A DNA stretch of 46,445 bases, taken from the NCBI RefSeq assembly GCF_000372725.1, contig NW_005201183.1:319428-365872 (forward strand), written 5' to 3'. Each line of letters starts with the position of its first letter. Position 1 is the first letter of the stretch. Both the position numbers and the translations under genes were made by a program. Shown one piece after another: positions 9,007 to 19,240 of the stretch. The notes under the pieces were generated by a model. It was not told the origin of the DNA and did no database searches. It worked only from the letters and a program-made list of their open reading frames with translations. The DNA comes from Emiliania huxleyi CCMP1516 (lineage: Eukaryota; Haptophyta; Isochrysidales; Noelaerhabdaceae).

Positions 9007-9354
9007 CGCACCGCCGAAGAAGTCAGTGTCCCGTGCGTGGAACGGCGGGGGCTGGTCCGCACGCATGGCGATCGGGTCGGAGCCCTCGCGCAGCTCGGCG
9101 GCGGAGCGGCGGAGCGAGTAGTCTGCGAGAGGGTCTACGCGTACGCTCGCCTGATGCGGCGGCGGGGGAGGGGGGGAGGGGAGGGGGGGGGGGGGGGGGG
9201 AATGGCGGGGGCAAGGGGAGGCGGGCGGGGGGGGGGCACCGAAAGGACCCTGGCCACGCTTTAACCTCGACTCTCTCTCTCTCTCCCTCTCCCTCTCCCT
9301 CTCCCTCTCCCTCTCTTCTCACTCCACCGCGGCCGTACGTCGGCTAAATCTCGG

Positions 9355-10585
9355 CTACTCTCGCACCGACAGGACGGGCACCACGCGAGACGTGTCCCCC
9401 GGTGCGCGCGGGCCGGGAGGAGGCGCTAGGCCTGCGCGCGAGCCGGGAGGGGCTGAGGCACTGCCTGCTGACGGGCGGGGCGGGGGGGCGAGCGTGCGCG
9501 CTGCCCGCGGCGTCGAGCGACATCACCAGCCTCGCGGTGATCCGGTTGACAGACAGGCCGAGGTGTGCAGTCAGCTGGCGCAGCTCGTCCGGCCTACTCA
9601 CGCGGGGCGGGCAATCAAAGCAGCCGACAAGGCCGAGGGCGCCTCGCGCGAGGCTTCGGCGCCGGCTCGCGTAGTACTCCTCGAACTCGCCCCAGCAGAT
9701 GAGCCCGTCGCCTACCACCTCGAGCCGTGGCCGGCTCAGTGCCGGCGGTTGCCGCGACCCGGTGTCGGAGCAGAAAAAAAGAATTCGCCGTCCGCGTCGA
9801 GCCTGCGGATCGTCGCCTCCACGACCGCCTCCACACACTCGGCCGGGACGCCGCACGCGTGGTGCAGCAGCACGTGGAGCTCGTCCGGCGTGACGTGCCC
9901 AGAGCCTACCCGTCTCAGGAGCTCACCGTCAACGCCGGCGAGGTGTCAGCCCGCCCGGCGCGGTGTGAGCCGAGCCGTCGAGGTCGCACGCGTCGAAGAG
10001 GAAGCGGAGGCGGTCGCGCCGCGTCGCGTCCGCCGCCACCACCGGCGCCAGCCCCGCCGCGAAGCTTTCAAACCCGACGCCGCCTTCGCCCTCCTCCTCG
10101 CCGGCGCGGCGCGAGTCCGCCGCGAGCATCGCATAGATGCGGTGGATGAGGGCGGAGTTCTGCGGAGTCGCAAAGGCGCTGATGAACTCGGCGCGCGAGA
10201 TAATCACCTCGCTCTGCGACTCACGCTCCCGCTCCTTCTCCGCCGCCGCCGCGGCCTCGCTGTCCGCCGGCAGCGCGGGCGGACCCGCAAACAGGAGAGC
10301 GCACCCGCAGCGGGCCGCGAGGAGGGAGAAGAGGGTGTGCAGGTCGGCGCGCTCGGCGGTCGTCAGTGAGCACGAGAGGGCGAGGCTGCGCCGCCCCTCC
10401 CTGCCCTGAGACGCCTCGGAGAGCGCTGACGAGAGCCTCACCGCGTCGAACCCCTTCTTGGAGCGCTCAGCCGCGATGGCGGCAGTGTCGGTGGAACGGC
10501 GTGTCGGCGCCTGCGATGCGCTCTCGTTGTCCGTCGAGTCGTCGCCACTGGTCTGCCGCGGTGGCAGCTTGAGGTCAGTGAACAT
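9355..10585 (-). CDS. EF-hand calcium-binding protein, copy A (5 exons)
   Basis: Predicted 313 aa. Exons are 10585-9976, 9905-9789, 9711-9663, 9593-9505 and 9431-9355; all four introns are GC-AG of 70, 77, 69 and 73 nt. Splicing creates two canonical EF-hand loops: D-L-D-G-S-G-H-V-T-P-D-E (residues ~201-212) and D-A-D-G-D-G-L-I-C-W-G-E (~240-251). A degenerate third begins D-A-A-G at ~286. Each loop is split by an intron after the first base of the Gly codon at loop position 4. Exon 1 (MFTDLKLPPRQTSGDDSTD...) is polar, with an upstream degenerate EF region (GVGFESFAAGLAPV). No signal peptide, so probably a cytosolic Ca2+ sensor. Without splicing the frames break between loops. An alternative acceptor at 9466-9465 for the last intron also keeps frame (40-nt intron). 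Confidence 0.75.
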
Positions 10586-11108
10586 TGCTGCGGCTGCTGC
10601 TTCCTTGCGGTGGATGCCAGGGGGGGAGCAGGGGCGAGGTGAGAGCGCGGGCCGTTTTATTCTTTTTTTAGGGTAGCCTTCATTCTTTTTTATTCTTTTT
10701 CCAATCGCCTTCATCACCTTCGTACCTTTATACATATCACCTCAGTAGGTACCTTCGCACGCTACATTCCAGACAGTGACGACAAGCTAGATCGACAACC
10801 CCGACATCACACACTCGGGCAGGCCTGCAAGAAGTCGAGCGAGAGAGAGAGAGAGAGAGACTCTTTCACGCTGACATCCACCGCGCACCGGCACACTCCT
10901 GCGTCCGGGCCCAGCCAGACCCTTTCTTGCTTTGCTTCCGCCCCCACAGCGCCTTGCACCGCTCTTCCGCCCGTTTGCAGCTTGTGTCCAGCTGTCCACT
11001 CAGCTTCCCTTTTCGATCCGCCACGCATGCCTTTCGACTGGCTTCTTGCGTCCCCAGTGCTCAGATCGCGAGCACGGGAGCGCAACGACTCCTTCTTGCT
11101 CCGACTCT
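10586..11108. promoter_or_regulatory. Upstream region of EF-hand gene, copy A
   Basis: No gene. It contains TTTTATTCTTTTTT-type pyrimidine tracts (10654-10700) and a (GA)n microsatellite (10840-10860). In copy B the first ~90 bp upstream of the ATG are replaced by an unrelated longer sequence with two GATGACACGTCCA-like units. The promoter-proximal region is therefore the most diverged part of the duplication. Confidence 0.5.
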
Positions 11109-12722
11109 TCACCACAGCGACCAGAGGCCTGCTGCCGCAGAGCCGTACGTTGCGCTGATCATCCCTCCAAGCAGCCCGCCTGGTAGAGCGCCGATCCCGC
11201 CCGCAAAGGAGCCGGTGACGGCGCCCCAGGTGCCGCCAATGACTGCCCCGCTGATATCCGCCTTGATTACCGACTTCGCGTCCTCGCTGATTCGTACCGC
11301 CGGCTTGAACCAGAAGGCTCGCGAGCTGATCGCAACGTCGACGATCATCTCGGCAAAGGCGCGCGTGAATTCGTCTCTTGTCCAGGCCTGCTTCAGGGCC
11401 CCCGCGCCTTGGAGGAATTTCGCGGACTCAATTGTAGTGCTGACGTCCACAAAGTTCACGAGGGTGTCCTTCATCCTCGCACTGATTGACAGCTGTTTGA
11501 CGAGTTGTTCGAACGCGCCGTCCAACTTTGAGCTCAGGCTGTACCTGGCGCGAGGAGAGAAGGTGACGTTCGCGCCGGCAATGATGTCGTCGTAGGTCTT
11601 CCCCTCGATGTTTAGCTTCCGGACAACCTCTGCCCGAAACAGCATCATGCTGGACGCGACATCTCCCCTGTCGTCTCGGCGGTACATGGTGTATGCGAAC
11701 TCCATCATCAGGTCATGGAGCTCGCCGGGGCATACGTCGAAGACGCACGGCAGCGGAGGAGGCGGAGGGGCCTGCATCCTCGACCCAAGCTCTAGCGCAA
11801 GCCTCGTCTTCAGAGCCGCCGCCTCAGCGCTGGCCTCTGCCGCCTGCGCCTGCGCCTCCGCCGCCTCCTGTTCCTTCCGCGCAATCTCCATCTCGATTGC
11901 GGCCGTGCCCGCGATGGTCGAGCGGATTCTCTCCAGCTCGTCTGAAAATTGCCTCAGCACCGATTGGACGTAGTCGAGGGGCGGATAGGGCGGGCGCGCG
12001 GGCGGGTAGGGCACGGACGCAGACATCTGCTCAGCGTCGCTTGGCGACCGGATGACTGGTGACGGCGGTGGCGGTGGTGACGGAGAGCGGTATAAATCTT
12101 GGGTTGCTGACGGAGGAGGAAGGGGCGGGGTGCGCCCAAGGCACGGGCGAGACGAGTAGAGCGGATAACTGTCGTACAGGCAGCCTTTGCCCGAACAGGT
12201 TGTCTGATTGCAGAGAGTGAACGGCACTCCTTCTTCATTCCTCCCAATCTCTGCACAAGCGGCGACCGCCTCAGCGTACGTGCGCTTGGTGATTGGCTCT
12301 GCAGGTGGCTTGCCGGATGTGCAGGAGCGGCCCCTGTTGTAAACGCGCACGCAAGCGCCACTTCCGGCTACGTTGGGCTTGCAGCATTGTGTGACAATCC
12401 GGCGCAGTACCCTGCCCAGAGACGGATCTGTGATCTCTGCCCTCACGGTGTCTTCGTCTTGTCCTTCGACCAGGCAGGAGAGCTGGCCACCAGTCTTCGC
12501 ATTGATGACCTGAACGCCGGCGCTTGGGATTCGAACCCTAGGCTGAGCCAGCGCGTGGAGTAGGAGAGGCAGGCATGCCATCAGGGGCGCAAAGGCTGTG
12601 CTTGCAAGTTGCCTGAAGGCCAACGGGAGGACGGCCGATTTTAGTTGAGACGCGTCCCACCATTTGCGTCGTAATCGATTTGCCGCGTCTCCTCGATATG
12701 TTGCCGCGTCTTCGTGGAGCAT
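11109..12722 (-). CDS. 537-aa membrane/secreted protein with Gly-zipper tail, copy A
   Basis: One exon; family not recognised. From ATG at 12722, a hydrophobic segment lies at residues ~42-60 (FAPLMACLPLLLHALAQ). The internal Met of MACLPLLL would give a classical signal peptide and may be the true start. In order there follow a Cys-rich domain (VTQCCKPNVAGSGACVRVYN; TLCNQTTCSGKGCLYD), a Pro-rich hinge, an Ala/Glu coiled coil (EIARKEQEAAEAQAQAAEA), and a C-terminal domain starting CVFDVCPGELHDLMMEFAYT. It ends in a Gly-rich hydrophobic stretch (GGTWGAVTGSFAGGIGALPG, then GGLLGGMISATYG) that resembles glycine-zipper membrane segments. A perfect protein duplicate is encoded at 26436-28049. It lies upstream of, and co-oriented with, the EF-hand gene. 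Confidence 0.7.
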   Translation of the reverse strand: MLHEDAATYRGDAANRLRRKWWDASQLKSAVLPLAFRQLASTAFAPLMACLPLLLHALAQPRVRIPSAGVQVINAKTGGQLSCLVEGQDEDTVRAEITDPSLGRVLRRIVTQCCKPNVAGSGACVRVYNRGRSCTSGKPPAEPITKRTYAEAVAACAEIGRNEEGVPFTLCNQTTCSGKGCLYDSYPLYSSRPCLGRTPPLPPPSATQDLYRSPSPPPPPSPVIRSPSDAEQMSASVPYPPARPPYPPLDYVQSVLRQFSDELERIRSTIAGTAAIEMEIARKEQEAAEAQAQAAEASAEAAALKTRLALELGSRMQAPPPPPLPCVFDVCPGELHDLMMEFAYTMYRRDDRGDVASSMMLFRAEVVRKLNIEGKTYDDIIAGANVTFSPRARYSLSSKLDGAFEQLVKQLSISARMKDTLVNFVDVSTTIESAKFLQGAGALKQAWTRDEFTRAFAEMIVDVAISSRAFWFKPAVRISEDAKSVIKADISGAVIGGTWGAVTGSFAGGIGALPGGLLGGMISATYGSAAAGLWSLW

Positions 12723-14989
12723 TTCAGTGTACGTACGTTTCTCTCTCTCAGTGTAGTGTATGTACTTTTAGCTTACTGGGAGAGAAGGGAGAGAGAGGGG
12801 GTTGTTTGTGTTCTCTATCTATCTAGGCCCCGACACTCTAAGGGCCCTACGCTCTCTCAGTGTACGTGGCTCTTACGAACAAAGGTGCACTGCTCACAGG
12901 GTTTGCGATGAGGAGCGACGCCGAAGGAACGATTCTTCTCGGGTAAGTAAGCGCACCAACCACTTCTCTATAAAACTGCTGTGTGGGCTGCCGCAAGTAG
13001 CCGCGGGCTGAGGATGCCAAGCTCACGTGCGCCAACTACCTTTCACCTGCCGGCGCCCGCCGCCGCGGCCGTCGCCGCCGCCGTCGACACCGCCCGGTCG
13101 GCCCTACGGTGAGTAAGTATATCTCGTTCGTTGATCCAGATGGGGTTGGTTGGGGAGGGATGGAGACATGGAGAGTTGTCCACAGGCTGACCTGCACGGG
13201 CTTATTCACCCACGCATTTCTTTTTTAGCCGCGTCCGCTTCTTTTTGCAGCAAAAAAAGGAGGTCTTGGCTGGTCTTGGTGCTCTTGGTCTCGCCGGGGC
13301 TCTGCTCCGAGAGACCTCGAGAGGCGCAGCCTGCGCCTCTCACGACGCTACCCACGCCCAAGCAACAACACCGCGACGCTACCCACACCCGAACAACAAC
13401 AGCTCCGCAATTCTCGACGCGATGCACACGCCGCACCGAGAGTCGCAAGCCTCTTACGGTCGCGGCGAATGCTAGCTGTCTTCGCTGGGCGTGCCATGGC
13501 ACCGCCCAGCCACATCGTGCCGAAGCCGCAAAACGATTGCCTGCTCAATCGCGCTGTCATTCGTGACTCGCTTCGCGCCTGCGTTGCTGCCACGGAGGCG
13601 CGCCGGTGTCACGTCCATGGGCGAGCGATGAGCAAAGCACATCGCGCGTGCTGCGCTCGCAGCCACGCCAGCGCAACGTGAATGCTCTCGTCGCAATCCC
13701 AGGTGCGAAGGCAGCCACCGCAGCCCAACAAGGCTGGCGCCGAGGCCAGCAGCGCGTTGCCACCTCCGATCCGATCACGCCGCGGTGGCGACGCCGCCTT
13801 TGCACCGACGCGGCTGCCTTGCCGACGCCGCACCAACCTGCAGGGTGACGAGCCGCTCGCGGAGCCCAGAGCCGGTTGGTGCTGTCGTTGTCGGCCGGAG
13901 TGTCGCCGTGAGAAGCACGCCGCTGCCGGGCGGCGGCGAGCTTCGAGATCGGTAGGGGCGACATGCGGCCCGCTGCGGGCGGCGACAGCTCATGACGGAC
14001 GTACCTTTACGCCGCCGCCCTCAGCCAGGCTCGCGAGCTGCCACCAGAGGCTGCGCCACACATTGAGAGCCGCCGCAGCTCCGCGTACTCGTCAGTTCGG
14101 CCCTCGCGGGCGGGCTAGACGCGTCCTTCTTCCGGCCGGGCGCTCGAGCTCGAGCAGATCCGGGCCCACGAGGCGGGAACGACCGTCCTCGTGGGCGAGG
14201 TCGAGTCTGCCGGCCGGCAGTGGGCGCGAGAGGCTGTGAGATGCGGAGAGCGGCTGCTGGCGGGTGGGGTGGTAGGTGGCCGGTCGTGTGGAAGCGGTCG
14301 TGGCGGGCGACACACCGGCAGAGAGGCGACCCGTGCATAGCGTGTGGGTCTGTCGCCGTGCGGCGTGTGTGCGTCTGTGGCGGATGTGTGCGTGGCCGGT
14401 GTGTGGACGGGCCGTGCATCGGCCTCGCTGCGTAGTCACGTAAAAAAGCGCCCAGTCGACTCTATTTCAGCGCAGTACTAGAAGCGACCCAACCCCACCA
14501 TAGGAGTAATATCGTACAAAGGACACGGCCAAAGGCCCGACACTCTGCAGCACACAAGCACACCACCGGCTCAACAGTCTGCTTCACACCCTGTGCGCAG
14601 CGAGGAGGAGCACAACACAAGTGCGCCGAGGCCTCGGATCGCACGTCCCCAGCCCCGCCCCACTCCCCTCCCGCAGACGTGGTTCGGAGGCGCGGGCGGC
14701 GAGTCGTACACACAGCCATCGAAGGCCTCAGGTTCTCGCCGCTCCCCCGCCCCTCGCCAAGCGCAAGGGCTCGCTCTGGTCTGCTCTCTCTCTCGACTCT
14801 CTCTCGCCTCGACGCAGCAGCCGCGCCTCGAGATGCGCCGCCGCCGCGGCCGAGCGTTCGAGGCAGCTCGCGCCGCCGCCCCCGCCGAGCCGCCACACAC
14901 CTCCGCTCACTCCGTCGCGCGGCCACGCCGCAGCCACGCCGCCCGCCCGCCGCCGCCACACGCCTCGCCGGCCAGAGACGTTGGCGCGC
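12723..14989. other. Long intergenic region, no supported gene
   Basis: The first 240 bp belong to the duplicated segment ((CT)n tracts, GGGTAAGTAAG at its end). A pyrimidine tract TTTTTGCAG at 13242-13250 precedes a short frame rich in Leu/Gly (LAGLGALGLAGALL) that could be an orphan exon; I do not call it. The rest (13.5-14.9 kb) is Arg/Pro/Ala-rich in all frames. The last part is 3' flank of the zinc-finger gene. Confidence 0.45.
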
Positions 14990-16731
14990 TCACTCCGCCT
15001 CGTTGAGCTTGCGGCGCTTGACCTGGCCGACGGCCAGGGTGTCCTTGGTCGCGAGCCCGCCCTCCGCCCGGCAGCGCTTGAGGTGCGTGGCGAGCTCCTT
15101 CTCGTTGTTGACTGTGAGCGAGCAAGGGTGAGGGGCGTGAGAGCGGTGGGTGGGTGGCGAGCGTGGTTTGCGAGACAGAGTGGGGGAGGGGGGAGGGGCG
15201 AGCAGCGCACTCTTGCCGCGGTCGGCGTACGATACCCAGCCGCAGACGCAGGCGGACCCGATGACGCAGTGGCGCTCCGCCTCTATCTTTGTCTTCTGCC
15301 CCGCGCCGCAGGTCGGGCAGTGGTAGGGCCAGATGCCCGTGTGCTTGGGCTCGTGCGCCTTGTAGGCCGCCGGCACGCGGAAGGTCTCGCCGCAGCCATC
15401 CCACAGGCAGCGCTTGTTGTCGTGCTCGACGCCGTGCGTCGCCGCGCACGCCCACGCCGCGTCGGCCGTGTCGTGCAGGGAGTCGCAGCTTGGGCAAACG
15501 AAGCCCTTGCGCGGCGGGTCGCCGATGGTGTGGAGCGCCTCGTGCGCCCGCACGTGGTGGAGGTTGATGCTGCCGGAGTTGCGGAGCTGGCACTTCACCC
15601 ACGGCTTCGCGCAGCCGTCAAAGAGGCACTTTACCTGCAGCCAGGCGGCGAGAGGGGCGTGTGGGCCTGCGCTGGAGACGAGGCGACCGGCACGAGGCTC
15701 GGTGCTCTCCGCGGCGTGCGGGGCGGGGCGGGGCGGGGCCCTCTGCGCAGAGACGGCGAGTGAGGGCGGCGGCTACTCTACTACGCGCGGCATCTCGCCT
15801 CGTTGCCGTTGCGGACCTCGCGGCGCGGCTCGAGCCCGGGGTGGGCGCGCTCGATGTGCTCGAAGATCCCCTCCGCCGTGTCACGGAACTGAAGGCGGGG
15901 AGGGAGGGGGGCGGTGGTGGGGAGGGAGAGGGGCGCGCGCAGAGGCGGCGGGGTGAGGAGGCGGCGAGGGGGTGCAGCGGAGTGAGGGTTGGCGGCGGCG
16001 AGGGCGGAGGCGTGGGTTAGGGTGGAGAGGGGGGGAGGAGGCCAGAGGGCGGAGGGCAAGACTCGCCTCGTCGCAGTCGGGGTTGATGCACACGAAGCCG
16101 CGGCCGCCGGGGGTGATGCTCGCAGAGGCGCCGCGGGTCGAGACCCGCTTCTTCTTGCGCTCGCCGCCCGCCTGCGGACGTGGTGGAGCGGAACGCGCGG
16201 CGGTCGACGCACGAGGGGGCGGGTGAGACGGGGAAGCGGCGCGGAGCATCGCCGGGCGAGTCACAGGCAGCCGTCGCGAGAGCAACCCCCGCGCCAACCC
16301 GCCTCCGCCGGCGAGTGTGTGGTGCGGGGGGCGCGCAGGGCACCTTGGCCTTGCCGCCGGTCGGCGCCTTCTTGGCCGCCTTCGCCTTGCGGGAGGGCTT
16401 GGCGGGCGCCTGCGCGACAGGGGGAAGGGGCAGTTGGTGCGCGCCACGAGAGCGACGCGCGCGGGCTCCCTGACCGTCAAGGCCTGCCCGTCCCCCCCAC
16501 CCCCCCCGCCCCTTCTCCCCTCTAGCCGCGGCGCACCCGCGGCGCTCCCAGCGTCTCAACGTCAAAGTCGGAGCCGTCGCCGTCGCTTTCGCTCCCGTCG
16601 GAGACTTCTGCCACGCTCCCCTCCTCGTCCTCGTCCTCGTCCTCCTCCACCTCCTCGCCGTCCTCGCCAAGCATCGCCGGCGGCTGCGCAGAGGGGGAGG
16701 GGGGGGGAAGAGCAGCGCGTCAGTCAGAGGC
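14990..16731 (-). CDS. C2H2 zinc-finger protein, 3' part up to assembly gap
   Basis: Multi-exon. Reading toward the stop at 14990: an acidic exon (EDGEEVEEDEDEDEEG, ~16680-16530), a basic Lys/Ala exon (AKPSRKAKAAKKAPTGGKAK, ~16419-16345), KKKRVSTRG with GFVCINPDCDE (~16170-16067), FRDTAEGIFEHIERAHPG (~15895-15796), VKCLFDGCAKPW through GSINLHHVRAHEALHT, FVCPSCDSLHDTADAAW, RCLWDGCGETFRVPAAYKAH, WPYHCPTCGAGQKTK and SACVCGWVSYADRGK (15636-~15203). The last exon is NNEKELATHLKRC to KRRKLNEAE. Splicing joins CDE to FRD to complete a C2H2 finger (Cx4C...HxxxxxH). Two donors are GAG|GCGAG. At least four Cys/His clusters and acidic/basic tracts suggest a nuclear nucleic-acid-binding protein. It is probably continuous with the gene at 17830-21353, but the gap prevents proof. 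Confidence 0.7.
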
Positions 16732-17503
16732 NNNNNNNNNNNNNNNNNNNNNNNNNNNNNNNNNNNNNNNNNNNNNNNNNNNNNNNNNNNNNNNNNNNNN
16801 NNNNNNNNNNNNNNNNNNNNNNNNNNNNNNNNNNNNNNNNNNNNNNNNNNNNNNNNNNNNNNNNNNNNNNNNNNNNNNNNNNNNNNNNNNNNNNNNNNNN
16901 NNNNNNNNNNNNNNNNNNNNNNNNNNNNNNNNNNNNNNNNNNNNNNNNNNNNNNNNNNNNNNNNNNNNNNNNNNNNNNNNNNNNNNNNNNNNNNNNNNNN
17001 NNNNNNNNNNNNNNNNNNNNNNNNNNNNNNNNNNNNNNNNNNNNNNNNNNNNNNNNNNNNNNNNNNNNNNNNNNNNNNNNNNNNNNNNNNNNNNNNNNNN
17101 NNNNNNNNNNNNNNNNNNNNNNNNNNNNNNNNNNNNNNNNNNNNNNNNNNNNNNNNNNNNNNNNNNNNNNNNNNNNNNNNNNNNNNNNNNNNNNNNNNNN
17201 NNNNNNNNNNNNNNNNNNNNNNNNNNNNNNNNNNNNNNNNNNNNNNNNNNNNNNNNNNNNNNNNNNNNNNNNNNNNNNNNNNNNNNNNNNNNNNNNNNNN
17301 NNNNNNNNNNNNNNNNNNNNNNNNNNNNNNNNNNNNNNNNNNNNNNNNNNNNNNNNNNNNNNNNNNNNNNNNNNNNNNNNNNNNNNNNNNNNNNNNNNNN
17401 NNNNNNNNNNNNNNNNNNNNNNNNNNNNNNNNNNNNNNNNNNNNNNNNNNNNNNNNNNNNNNNNNNNNNNNNNNNNNNNNNNNNNNNNNNNNNNNNNNNN
17501 NNN
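16732..17503. other. Assembly gap (772 N)
   Basis: Undetermined bases. The right edge abuts the ~570-bp tandem repeat (its TCTGGGGCGAGCGTGAGG module starts at 17504), so the gap probably hides more repeat units. Confidence 0.98.
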
Positions 17504-19240
17504 TCTGGGGCGAGCGTGAGGCCGCAGCCGAGAGGGGTCGGTGGGGGATGTGGCCGTGACGGTGGGAGTGCGCGAGGGCGGCGGAGGCGGAGGCGCGGCT
17601 GGTGACCGGGCCGGCAGGGATGGCGGCGGCGGCGGCGGTGGCGACGGCGGCGGCGGCGATGGGGGTGGTGGGCTCGGGAGGCGTGGCGGCGGCGACGCGA
17701 ACGTGTCACGGAGGCGGAGGCGTTGGAGGGGGAGGCGCGGTGGCAGAGGAGACGAGGGGCGGGCGGGGGGCGCGTCCAGGGCGCGGAGGGCGGCCGGGTG
17801 AGGGCGGGCGGTGCGTCGCGCGGCTCTGGGTGGGGGCGGCGGCGCACAAGGTAGTTGGGCTGGTTGTAGTCTGCCGACGCCTGGCGCGCCGAGGCGCGAG
17901 TCGGCGCCGAGCTGGTCGAGGGCTGCTCGCGGCGCTCGTTGGCCTTCTTCTCGGCCTCGCCGCGCTCGTTGCGGATGTCCTGGCAGAGCGGCGGGGAGGG
18001 CTAGTGAGAGCGTGATGTGGCGGTAGGAGAGCGAGAGGCGGCCGGAGGCGAGTGACTGTGCGAGGCGGGCAGAGGCGAGAGAGGGTGGCGGGGTGCGAGC
18101 GAGTCGGGTGGCGAGAAGTGGGTGGGTGTTGCGAGTGGGAGGGGAGGAGAGAGAGGGTGGACGGGTGGCCTGCACGAGCGTCGTGATGCCGAGCTTGACG
18201 AGCATCTGCTGGTTCTCGATCACCTGTGCCGAGGGGGGGGGGGCGTGAAGCGAAGCGGAGTCTGGTCGCTGCGAAGGTCGACGTCTCGCCTTGGTGGGTG
18301 CGTGGGTCGGGAGGCATATTGCTGGGGTCGGGGAGGCGGCGCCGGGGGGTGGGCGTGGCGAGGCTGCGGAGGGCTGGCGGCGCCTCGCGTCGGGCGGCGG
18401 AGGTGTGTGTGGCGGCGGAGGTGTGGTGTGGGTGGCTCTCTGGGGCGAGCGTGAGGCTGCAGCCGAGAGGGGATGGTGGGGGATGTGGCCGGCATCGTGG
18501 GAGTGCGCGAGGGCGGCGGAGGCGGAGGCGCGGGTGGTGACCGGGCCGGCCGGGGTGGCGGCGGTGGCCGAGTGCCGACGGGCGGGGCTGCGAGGCATGT
18601 GCGGGTGGTGTGCGGCCTCGGTCACGATGGCGACAGCGCCGTTGCAGCGTGGTGAGGCGAGGGTGGCGGGGAGGCTAGTTGGTGGGGTGGCGACGAGGGC
18701 GGAGGAGGGGGCGGGGGCGGCCGTCCGTGTCGGTGGTGGCGGCGGAGGCGGCGGCAGCGTGGTCTGTGGCTGTGGCCGAAGGCGTGTTGGGGGGTGGGAG
18801 GATCTGCACAATCGCATGAAGCGAAGCGGGGTCTGGTCGCTGGGAAGGTCGACGTCTCGCGTCGGTGGGTGCGTGGGTCGGGAGGCGTACTGCTGGGGTC
18901 GGGGAGGCGGCGCAGGGGGTGGGCGTGGCGGGGCTGCGGAGGGTCGGCGGCGGCTCGAGGCGGGCGGCGGCGGTGTGTGGGGCGGTGGAGGTGTGCTGTG
19001 GCTGCCTCTCTGGGGCGAGCGTGAGGCTGCAGCTGAGGGGGGATGGTGGGGGATGTGGCCGTGACGGCATCGTGGGAGTGCGCGGGGGCGGCGGAGGCGG
19101 AGGCGCGAGTCGTGGCTAAGCCGGCTGGGATGGCGGCGGTGGCCGAGTGCCGACGGGCGGGGCTGCGAGGCATGTGGGGGTGGTGTGTGGCCTGGGTCAC
19201 GATGGCGACGGTACCGCCGCAGCGTGGTGAGGCGAAGTTG
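17504..19240. repeat. ~570-bp tandem repeat inside gene introns
   Basis: The module GAAGCGAAGCGG...GTCTGGTCGCTG recurs at 18246 and 18815, and TCTGGGGCGAGCGTGAGGC recurs at 17504, 18441 and 19010, giving a period of ~570 bp. Units are G-rich on the plus strand. The unit near 17504-17800 is truncated by the gap. Short exons of the minus-strand gene lie between units. Confidence 0.75.

Larger units (their letters stand above)
9003..12963. repeat. Segmental duplication, copy A
   Basis: A near-identical direct copy lies at 24267-28290 (offset about 15.26-15.33 kb). It contains the EF-hand gene, its upstream region and the 537-aa gene. Homology stops at GCGCACCAACCAC on the right and inside the GAGGCGGTCT array on the left. 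Confidence 0.95.

Noticed and set aside
9392..10369. 325-aa plus-strand frame opposite the EF-hand gene (and its copy at 24129-25409)
   Set aside because: It is an Arg/Pro/Ala shadow; the minus strand yields canonical EF-hands after splicing.
12525..12545. tRNA T-arm-like GGGTTCGAATCCC on the minus strand (also in copy B)
   Set aside because: It lies within the 537-aa coding frame; no D-arm, anticodon arm or acceptor stem can be built around it.
13206..13566. Possible gene around LAGLGALGLAGALL
   Set aside because: Frames on both strands are short and unmatched; only one acceptor-like tract supports it.
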